Shown here: positions 1-5,155 of the stretch, piece after piece
Position numbering within the stretch: position 1 is the first letter of the stretch
How the letters are laid out: each line of letters starts with the position of its first letter
Origin: Acidobacteriota bacterium
Lineage (GTDB): Bacteria; Acidobacteriota; Blastocatellia; RBC074
Length of the DNA stretch: 5,155 nt
Assembly (NCBI GenBank): GCA_022614735.1
Contig: JAKEHZ010000344.1
Location: forward strand, 1 to 5,155
Direction of reading: 5' to 3'
Position numbers and translations under genes: made by a program
The notes under the pieces: model-generated
What the model saw: the letters and a program-made list of their open reading frames with translations, nothing else
What the model was told of the DNA's origin: nothing
Databases searched by the model: none

Positions 1-16
1 GCACAACGGTGATCAC

Positions 17-88
17 TAACCTGGGGTTTCGCTTCGCTGCGCTACGCTACACCCCAGGCTAAATTCTGACGCCTGCTCCGCAGGCTGA
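17..88 (+). repeat. Composite two-hairpin dispersed repeat, left copy
   Basis: Hairpin 1 has an 8-bp perfect stem, CCTGGGGT (20-27) with ACCCCAGG (51-58). The stem continues outward as TA (17-18) with TA (60-61), across one mismatch. Its 23-nt loop is made of GCTTCGCT/GCGCTACGCTAC-like short repeats. A 12-nt spacer (59-70) leads to hairpin 2, GCCTGC (71-76) with GCAGGC (80-85) around a 3-nt loop, followed by TGA. The same arrangement occurs in reverse orientation at 5089-5151, with stem base pairs changed on both sides. It resembles REP or MITE-like dispersed elements. No transposase or RAYT gene is in the window, and copy number cannot be seen here. Confidence 0.75.
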
Positions 89-103
89 AAACGGAAGAAC
101 ATT

Positions 104-892
104 ATGAATCTGCAAGACAAAGTCGTCGTTGTGACCGGCGGCGCAAACGGCATCGGTCGCGCGCTTTGCAAGCGATTTGCGGCTGAAGGGGCCCGCGGCG
201 TTGTAGTAGCTGACATCGCCTTGGAAGAAGCCAAGCGCGTTGCCGCAGAGATTAATGGCCTGTTCGTCAGAACCGATGTCAGCAATGAAACCGACATCAT
301 CAGACTTATCAAAGAGACAAACGATGTCTATGGTCGAATCGATCTGTTCTGCTCAAACGCAGGCATTGGCGGTGTGCCCGGTTTTGAAGAAGTCTCGAAT
401 CAGGCCTGGCAACAGATCTGGGAAGTCAACGTCATCTCACATATCTATGCGGCGCGCGCTGTTCTGCCACAGATGCTTGCGCGCAGCGACGGATACCTGC
501 TCAATACCGCGTCGGCGGCTGGGCTGCTCACGCAGATCGGTTCCGCGCCATATTCCGTTACAAAACACGCGGCAGTCTCATTCGCCGAATGGCTGGCGAT
601 CACATATGGCGATCGCGGGATCAAAGCCTCGTGTCTTTGCCCGCAAGGCGTACGGACGAATTTGCTGCGTGATGCGGCAGAGAGAGGGACGAGCGCGTTT
701 TTACTCGAAGGCGCAATCGATCCTGATGACGTGGCAGAAGCCGTGGTGATAGCCCTGGCAGAAGAGAGATTCTTGATCCTCCCTCACCCTGAAGTCGCCA
801 CTTACTTTCAAAACAAAGCGAACGATTATGATCGGTGGCTGCGAGGTATGCGGCGATTGCAGGCGAAAAACAATGAGATGAGTAAGCGATAA
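104..892 (+). CDS. Short-chain dehydrogenase/reductase (classical SDR)
   Basis: This is a 262-residue NAD(P)-dependent oxidoreductase of the classical SDR family, close to the usual length of about 250, and probably cytoplasmic. The Rossmann cofactor motif TGGANGIG is at residues 11-18. Asp37 ends the second beta strand, which in this family favours NAD(H) over NADP(H). Asp58-Val59 fits the adenine contact, and N85-A-G87 is the NAG motif. The catalytic tetrad is complete: Asn109, Ser137, Tyr150 and Lys154 (YSVTK). P180-Q-G follows where the nicotinamide-binding PG motif is expected. The ATG at 104 is chosen because the Rossmann strand begins six residues in and GGAAG (93-97) lies 6 nt upstream. 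The stop overlaps the next gene's start (TAATG), so the two are translationally coupled. The substrate (an alcohol, ketone or hydroxyacyl group) cannot be told from sequence. Family call is secure, specific reaction unknown. Confidence 0.93.
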   Translation: MNLQDKVVVVTGGANGIGRALCKRFAAEGARGVVVADIALEEAKRVAAEINGLFVRTDVSNETDIIRLIKETNDVYGRIDLFCSNAGIGGVPGFEEVSNQAWQQIWEVNVISHIYAARAVLPQMLARSDGYLLNTASAAGLLTQIGSAPYSVTKHAAVSFAEWLAITYGDRGIKASCLCPQGVRTNLLRDAAERGTSAFLLEGAIDPDDVAEAVVIALAEERFLILPHPEVATYFQNKANDYDRWLRGMRRLQAKNNEMSKR

Positions 893-1611
893 TGGGAACA
901 ATTACGTTGATTCGGCACGGGCAGGCCCGGACTTTTGAAAATGATAGTGACCAGCTTACTGTCATCGGCGAAGAGCAGTCGCGCGCGCTCGGGAAATACT
1001 GGATCCGCAACGGCGCTGGCTTCAGCGAGGTCTATTGCGGCACGCTGGCGCGTCAACGGCGCACAGCGGAGATCGTTGGTGACTGTTTCGTCAAGGCGGG
1101 GCTGTCCTGGCCGGAGATACAAATGACGCCTGAGTTGAATGAATACGACGGCAATGGCATTATCAACAGGCTTGCTCCAATGCTGGCTGAAAATAATACG
1201 AGCTTTCATGGAGCGCTGTTGGCATTCCAGCAAAACAAAAACTCGCCGGAGCGGAATCGTTATTTTCAAAAGATGTTTGAAGGCGTGACTTCCGCCTGGT
1301 TCAACGGCGAGATCCAGGTTGAAGGCGTCGAATCATGGGCGTCATTTCGTTCGCGTGTGCGGAGCGCAATCAATCGTATCATCAGTGGGGAAGGCAGTGG
1401 GCGTCGCATCGCAGTCTTCACTTCCGGCGGAGTGATTGGCCTCACTGTCCAAACCTTGCTCGGCGCACCGGAGCACAAAGCGCTGGAAATCAATTGGCGT
1501 ATCCGCAATTGCTCATTGACCGAATTCGTCTTCAGCCGGGATCGACTGTCATTAGATTATTTCAATTCTATTCCGCATCTGGATAAACCTTCATTACGCA
1601 CTTTCCGTTGA
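892..1611 (+). CDS. Histidine phosphatase / phosphoglycerate mutase-like protein
   Basis: This 239-residue protein belongs to branch 1 of the histidine phosphatase superfamily. The N-terminal LIRHGQA (residues 6-12) carries the phosphate-accepting His9 with Arg8. GTLARQRRTAE (50-60) matches the SPLxRAxQTAE motif and supplies Arg54. The LNE motif (82-84) supplies the probable acid Glu84. At the second-histidine site, normally HGG, the sequence reads FTSGGVIG (176-183), so Ser178 replaces the usual His. I recall some COG0406-like phosphatases with TSGG here, so this may mark a subfamily, but loss or change of activity is possible. Residues about 95-150 form an insertion relative to minimal family members. 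The start codon shares its A with the upstream SDR stop (TAATG), so translation is coupled and no strong ribosome binding site is needed. It probably dephosphorylates a small metabolite; the substrate is unknown, and glycolytic mutase activity is unlikely. Confidence 0.87.
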   Translation: MGTITLIRHGQARTFENDSDQLTVIGEEQSRALGKYWIRNGAGFSEVYCGTLARQRRTAEIVGDCFVKAGLSWPEIQMTPELNEYDGNGIINRLAPMLAENNTSFHGALLAFQQNKNSPERNRYFQKMFEGVTSAWFNGEIQVEGVESWASFRSRVRSAINRIISGEGSGRRIAVFTSGGVIGLTVQTLLGAPEHKALEINWRIRNCSLTEFVFSRDRLSLDYFNSIPHLDKPSLRTFR

Positions 1612-1617
1612 AGGCTA

Positions 1618-1639
1618 TATAATCTAGACTGACAGTCTA
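1618..1639 (+). promoter_or_regulatory. Candidate -10 box with adjacent operator-like inverted repeat
   Basis: A perfect TATAAT lies at 1618-1623, seven bases after the phosphatase stop. The best -35 candidate, TTACGC at 1594-1599 with an 18-nt spacer, is poor. Directly downstream is the inverted repeat TAGACT-GAC-AGTCTA (1625-1639). It would sit over the transcription start or early 5' leader of the gene at 1659, where a bound repressor or a short RNA hairpin could act. This is a prediction from spacing and symmetry only. Confidence 0.4.
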
Positions 1640-1658
1640 AGCAAAGGAATGAATTCGA

Positions 1659-1961
1659 ATGGTCGCTTCAAACAAATCGAAAAAAAAGATCAATTACGGC
1701 ATCGGAGATGAAGTCTCTTATGTCTTTGGGTCGGGTATCGTTTATGGCGAAATCGTGAGGTTACTCGAAGGCGGCGCGGCGGTAGAAATTCAATTTGAAG
1801 ACGGACGGCGAGAAATCAAGAAGGCTCGCGATGGTTCTTTGCGTCTTCTGCGGCGCGCTTCAGGCGCCAGCGAGATCGAAGAGCAACGTTCAGACCGTAA
1901 CCTCATACACGATTACGAAATTGACGAAGTCCGCCGCAGTGATCAGAAAAAACGGTGGTAG
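1659..1961 (+). CDS. Small basic protein with SH3/Tudor-like domain, unknown function
   Basis: This is a 100-residue soluble protein with no signal peptide or membrane segment. Residues 1-10 are lysine- and serine-rich. Residues 11-63 read as a small beta barrel: a GIGDEVSY strand and turn, FGSGIVYGEIVRLL, an AAVEIQFEDGRRE hairpin, then SLRLL. The GD-V-x-Y and G-x-x-x-GEI pattern recalls KOW, Tudor or DUF2945-like folds that bind nucleic acid or protein. Residues 66-100 are charged and probably disordered or helical. The ATG at 1659 has AAAGGA (1643-1648) 10 nt upstream, a slightly long but acceptable spacing. A candidate TATAAT promoter lies just before it, and the secreted-protein gene starts 44 bp after its stop, so the two may be co-transcribed. 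The reading frame is convincing in codon use and fold pattern, but I do not recognise a named family and assign no function. Confidence 0.7.
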   Translation: MVASNKSKKKINYGIGDEVSYVFGSGIVYGEIVRLLEGGAAVEIQFEDGRREIKKARDGSLRLLRRASGASEIEEQRSDRNLIHDYEIDEVRRSDQKKRW

Positions 1962-1995
1962 TCCATCGAATCCGGGAAAAACAGAAGCAGTCTTT

Positions 1996-2000
1996 GGAGG
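1996..2000 (+). promoter_or_regulatory. Ribosome binding site that fixes the start at 2006
   Basis: GGAGG, 5 nt before the ATG at 2006, is the strongest Shine-Dalgarno sequence in the window. It sets the start at the signal peptide (MKKCLSLSLL) rather than at the in-frame upstream GTG near 1955, which would overlap the preceding gene and bury the signal peptide behind 17 charged residues. Confidence 0.8.
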
Positions 2001-2005
2001 TTAAT

Positions 2006-2707
2006 ATGAAAAAGTGTCTCTCCCTCTCCCTTCTCACATCGATGATGATCTGCCTGGGCATATTGGCTCAGGCTCAAGACGACCCTCCCCCCAACAACAA
2101 CAATGTCACTATCGCTCAGGGTTCGTCGGCCAAGTTATCTCTGCAAACTCAACTGAGCTCCAAGATTAACGAAGTCGGCGATGAGGTAATTGCTGTGCTC
2201 TATGAACCGGTGCGCGGAGGCGACGGGCGCATCATAGTTCCACGCGGCACCGAATTCGTCGGCCGTGTCACTCAAGTCAAGGCCGCAAAGAAACCACAAA
2301 AAGAGGCCTCTATGACTATCATCTTCGAATCGATGCGAATGTCATATGGAATCGAGAAGATTGCAACCACAGTTACTGCAATCGACGATTATGCCAATGA
2401 TGAAAAGCTCCGTTCAAAGGATGATGAGGGTAAGGTCGGCGGCGGACGCTCGGGCGGTCGCACAGCCCGTAACGCCGGCATCGGTGGCGGGATAGGATCG
2501 CTTGGTGGATTGATTATCGGAGCGGCAGGCGGTGGACTCGGTGGAATTGCCGGCGCCATCGGAGTAGGTGCGGCCGGCGGCGTGCTGATGACCAAAGGCA
2601 ATGACATCAAACTTGCCCCGGGAACTATCCTGCGCGTACGCTTCGAGCGCGATATAAGTTTGCCGGCAACCGAACCCAGTCGCGAAGAGCGGAATCAAGA
2701 TCGGTAA
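2006..2707 (+). CDS. Secreted protein with TrbI/VirB10-like beta domain and glycine-rich segment
   Basis: This 233-residue protein is exported. MKK, a hydrophobic stretch (residues 5-20) and AQA|QD form a signal-peptidase-I type signal peptide, with cleavage likely after Ala23. No lipobox is visible. A short Pro/Asn linker (27-33) precedes a beta-rich domain (about 34-127). Its pattern, a KLSLQTQLSSKI strand, VGDEVIAVLYEPV, GRIIVPRGTEFVGRV and a later TIIFESM strand, resembles the TrbI/VirB10-like domain (liPaGt...G.v). Residues 144-193 are dominated by Gly and Ala with GxxxG spacing, like a glycine-zipper or membrane-associating segment. A final strand, IKLAPGTILRVRFERDISLP (201-220), resumes the beta domain before a charged tail. 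The protein probably acts in the periplasm or at the outer membrane. No other conjugation or type IV secretion genes are present, so a secretion role should not be inferred. Exact function unknown. Confidence 0.82.
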   Translation: MKKCLSLSLLTSMMICLGILAQAQDDPPPNNNNVTIAQGSSAKLSLQTQLSSKINEVGDEVIAVLYEPVRGGDGRIIVPRGTEFVGRVTQVKAAKKPQKEASMTIIFESMRMSYGIEKIATTVTAIDDYANDEKLRSKDDEGKVGGGRSGGRTARNAGIGGGIGSLGGLIIGAAGGGLGGIAGAIGVGAAGGVLMTKGNDIKLAPGTILRVRFERDISLPATEPSREERNQDR

Positions 2708-2714
2708 GCGCCAC

Positions 2715-2793
2715 AAACAGTTTTCAGTTTTCAGTTTTCAGCGATATCTCGCCCCCGCTGAAAACTGAAAACTGAAAACTGAAAACTGTTTTT
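2715..2793. terminator. Heptad-repeat inverted repeat, probable bidirectional terminator
   Basis: The left arm has four CAG triplets separated by TTTT (2718-2741). The right arm has five CTG triplets separated by AAAA (2758-2788). In the outer register the arms pair perfectly for 27 bp (2715-2741 with 2765-2791) around a 23-nt loop. In the inner register they pair for 25 bp (2718-2742 with 2757-2781) around a 14-nt loop. TTTTT (2789-2793) follows on the + strand, and TTT follows on the - strand. It lies between the converging genes ending at 2707 (+) and 2802 (-), exactly where a shared terminator is expected. The stem is AT-rich, so termination is likely but not certain. Confidence 0.7.
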
Positions 2794-2801
2794 CTCTTCC
2801 C

Positions 2802-3833
2802 TCACCACTGACTTCCTTCGACCAAATCAATCTCGAAATCATTCGACAGCTCGCCCTCGTGCCACACGCAGACATTTGTTTTTCCAAGATCCAGTCCCGG
2901 TGGCACCGGCACATTGATCTGCGTCAAGCCTGCGTGTTGCGGATTGCCTGATGGGCCAACATAGATCGGATGAATGCCGAACCCTCCCATTTCAACACGC
3001 ACTTCCCAGCGTCTTGCCTGCGGCGGCAATCCTGCAGCCAAAATCATTAAAAAAGCGTGGCGGCCACGGCGTGGGAAACGGTAGTCAATCGTCACTGCGT
3101 TGAGCACATCCCGAATACGCACGTCCGCAGAAACAGTCTCAGGTTTATCATCCCACCGGCGATGAGCCTTTATTGTCGCGCGCGTCGGTTCACGGCGTAA
3201 AATCTCAACGCGAGCGAACCCTGCTGAGCGTGTCAGCCGCGTCAGACATTCGAGATTGGGCCCCCACCAGTTGTCATATTGTCCGCCGAGTTCATCGAAT
3301 TCATAGTATTCCATCACGGGATGCTCGGTTGGAAAAACGTTGTCGATCACGTGGGATTCGATGACGGCGAAATCGCGCGTTACTTCGCAGACCTGTTCGA
3401 GCGCGAGAAGCGGATGGCGCAGGTGATAGAGCACGCCTAGAAAGAAGACGATGTCGAATGAGCCGAGCCTGGCTCTAGTGACCTCATAGACGTTTAGATC
3501 ATGGAATTCGACCTTCGACCTCAAAGCCTCGCGGGCTTTAAAAAAATTCTCGGGCCGCCAGCAGTCGACCGCGACGACTTCTGCGCCGTGTTTTTCCGCC
3601 TCGAAGCTGTAAAAGCCGTCCCAGCAACCGATGTCGAGCAGTCTCCTCCCGCTCAAATCTTGAGGCAGATCAAAGCGGGAGTAGTTGTCACATAACTCTT
3701 CGAGTTTGTGCACACCAGCTGTGACGTGGCCCTCTCCTAAATCAATGCTGTGCCACCAGGCACCGGAAAGTAGTTCGGAGTGCTGAGCGGCAGCAATACC
3801 ATCAATATCTTCACGGATTTTCTCAATGCTCAT
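2802..3833 (-). CDS. CmoB/DUF1698-like SAM methyltransferase with C-terminal TIGR03437-like domain
   Basis: This is a 343-residue class I SAM-dependent methyltransferase. The N-terminal WWHSIDLG region (26-33) and GVH (40-42) are typical of CmoB-like enzymes. SAM motif I is LLDIGCWDGF (65-74), with Asp67 and Gly69; the ribose-binding acid is Asp90 in VVAVDCW. FDIVFFLGVLYHLRHP (126-141) is the family's motif IV region, and MEYYEFDELGG (174-184) follows. True CmoB tRNA enzymes have a different sequence after LYH, so tRNA wobble modification is unlikely; small-molecule or glycan methylation is more plausible. Residues about 246-343 are an extra beta-rich domain. VRVEMGG, YVGPSG, GLTQINVPVPPGL and GELSND in order resemble the TIGR03437 C-terminal domain of Solibacter-type secreted proteins. 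There is no signal peptide. The gene is divergent from the GT4 glycosyltransferase and lacks a clear Shine-Dalgarno before its ATG (upstream reads AACTAGAA). Methyltransferase call is secure, substrate unknown. Confidence 0.9.
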   Translation of the reverse strand: MSIEKIREDIDGIAAAQHSELLSGAWWHSIDLGEGHVTAGVHKLEELCDNYSRFDLPQDLSGRRLLDIGCWDGFYSFEAEKHGAEVVAVDCWRPENFFKAREALRSKVEFHDLNVYEVTRARLGSFDIVFFLGVLYHLRHPLLALEQVCEVTRDFAVIESHVIDNVFPTEHPVMEYYEFDELGGQYDNWWGPNLECLTRLTRSAGFARVEILRREPTRATIKAHRRWDDKPETVSADVRIRDVLNAVTIDYRFPRRGRHAFLMILAAGLPPQARRWEVRVEMGGFGIHPIYVGPSGNPQHAGLTQINVPVPPGLDLGKTNVCVWHEGELSNDFEIDLVEGSQW

Positions 3834-3896
3834 TTCTAGTTACAATTGTTTTCATGGAATTGAATTTAAAGAACTGTGCGGGTATCTTCTTATCTT
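3834..3896. promoter_or_regulatory. Divergent intergenic region between methyltransferase and glycosyltransferase genes
   Basis: This AT-rich 63-bp gap must hold the start signals for both divergent genes, unless one start lies inside the other gene. It contains CAATT (3843-3847) and AATTG (3858-3862) as a 5-bp inverted repeat with a 10-nt centre, a possible shared operator. TACAAT (3841-3846) is a -10-like hexamer on the + strand without a good -35. No convincing ribosome binding site precedes either start. Confidence 0.3.
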
Positions 3897-5027
<1,131 letters not shown>

Positions 5028-5035
5028 AGAGATGC

Positions 5036-5064
5036 TAGATGCTATAGCATGCAACATCTATAGC
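5036..5064. repeat. Cluster of overlapping palindromes after the glycosyltransferase gene
   Basis: Several symmetric sequences overlap here: the perfect 12-bp palindrome ATGCTATAGCAT (5039-5050), GCATGC (5047-5052), TAGATG (5036-5041) pairing with CATCTA (5055-5060), and GCTATAG (5041-5047) pairing with CTATAGC (5058-5064). It begins nine bases after the stop codon. It could fold as alternative hairpins in the transcript or be a protein-binding site. No T-run follows directly, so it is not a standard terminator. Confidence 0.4.
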
Positions 5065-5088
5065 CTTTAAGAAAAAGATTTTTCGCAC

Positions 5089-5151
5089 TCAGCCCGCGGT
5101 AGCGGGCGCAAGAGTGTAGCCCCGGGTGAAGCGAAGCGGAACCCGGGGTTA
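5089..5151 (-). repeat. Composite two-hairpin dispersed repeat, right copy (inverted)
   Basis: Read on the + strand, this copy begins TCA, then the short hairpin GCCCGC (5092-5097) with GCGGGC (5102-5107) around a 4-nt loop. A 12-nt spacer follows, then the long hairpin CCCCGGGT (5120-5127) with ACCCGGGG (5141-5148) around a 13-nt loop carrying GAAGCGAAGCGG. The stem continues outward through a G-T wobble and two more pairs (TA 5117-5118 with TA 5150-5151). On the - strand the order and spacing equal those of the left copy at 17-88. The two copies differ mainly in loop length and in matched stem changes. Confidence 0.75.
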
Positions 5152-5155
5152 ACGA

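Noticed and set aside
17..88. A CRISPR array or riboswitch at the left edge
   Set aside because: There is only one unit here, with no regularly spaced direct repeats and no known aptamer pattern; a second copy lies at the far end in reverse orientation.
240..749. A 169-codon open frame on the + strand inside the SDR gene
   Set aside because: It is an alternate frame of a gene with a full set of SDR catalytic motifs, and its own translation shows no domain pattern.
826..1269. A 147-codon open frame on the - strand over the SDR-phosphatase junction
   Set aside because: It is antisense to two well-supported genes, has no ribosome binding site I can see, and its residue pattern looks like antisense of coding DNA.
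1679..1687. A AAA AAG slippery heptamer near the start of the small Tudor-like gene
   Set aside because: A -1 shift there reaches a stop after about eight codons and no stimulatory structure is evident; it is simply a lysine run.
2389..2610. A proline-rich open frame on the - strand opposite the glycine-rich segment
   Set aside because: Antisense of GGN codons yields proline-rich frames automatically, so it is a shadow of the secreted-protein gene.
5092..5107. The short GC hairpin as an intrinsic terminator for the glycosyltransferase gene
   Set aside because: No T-run follows on the + strand, and the hairpin is better explained as part of the composite repeat.

Overview
The window is a compact bacterial segment of moderate GC content with six protein genes, short intergenic gaps and two related two-hairpin repeats at its extreme ends. 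An Acidobacteriota origin, possibly Blastocatellia or a Solibacter-like lineage, is the best guess. The main reason is that the methyltransferase gene ends in a domain resembling the TIGR03437 'Solibacter C-terminal' domain. The edge hairpins are also of a kind I associate with acidobacterial and planctomycete genomes. This assignment is inference; there is no rRNA or marker gene.

Layout. Bases 17-88 hold a composite repeat: a long CCTGGGGT/ACCCCAGG hairpin, a 12-nt spacer and a short GC-rich hairpin. It runs almost into the ribosome binding site of a short-chain dehydrogenase/reductase (104-892, +). That gene is joined by a TAATG overlap to a histidine-phosphatase/phosphoglycerate-mutase-like gene (892-1611, +), so the two form a translationally coupled pair. 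A TATAAT box with an adjacent 6-bp inverted repeat follows. It precedes a small basic protein with a probable SH3/Tudor-like barrel (1659-1961, +) and a secreted protein with a TrbI/VirB10-like beta domain and a glycine-rich segment (2006-2707, +).

A long inverted repeat built of CAGTTTT heptads (2715-2793) separates this rightward block from a leftward methyltransferase gene (2802-3833, -) and probably terminates transcription from both sides. The methyltransferase has a CmoB/DUF1698-like catalytic domain and the added C-terminal beta domain. It is divergent, across a 63-bp gap, from a GT4 glycosyltransferase (3897-5027, +). The last 128 bases carry no gene: there is a cluster of overlapping palindromes, then a second copy of the edge repeat (5089-5151) in the opposite orientation.

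Functionally, the SDR and phosphatase are a likely metabolic pair acting on a small-molecule or CoA-linked substrate. The methyltransferase and GT4 enzyme suggest a glycan or surface-polysaccharide modification locus. The secreted TrbI-like protein is probably periplasmic. The most distinctive items are the methyltransferase fusion and the structurally covarying inverted repeats that bracket the window.
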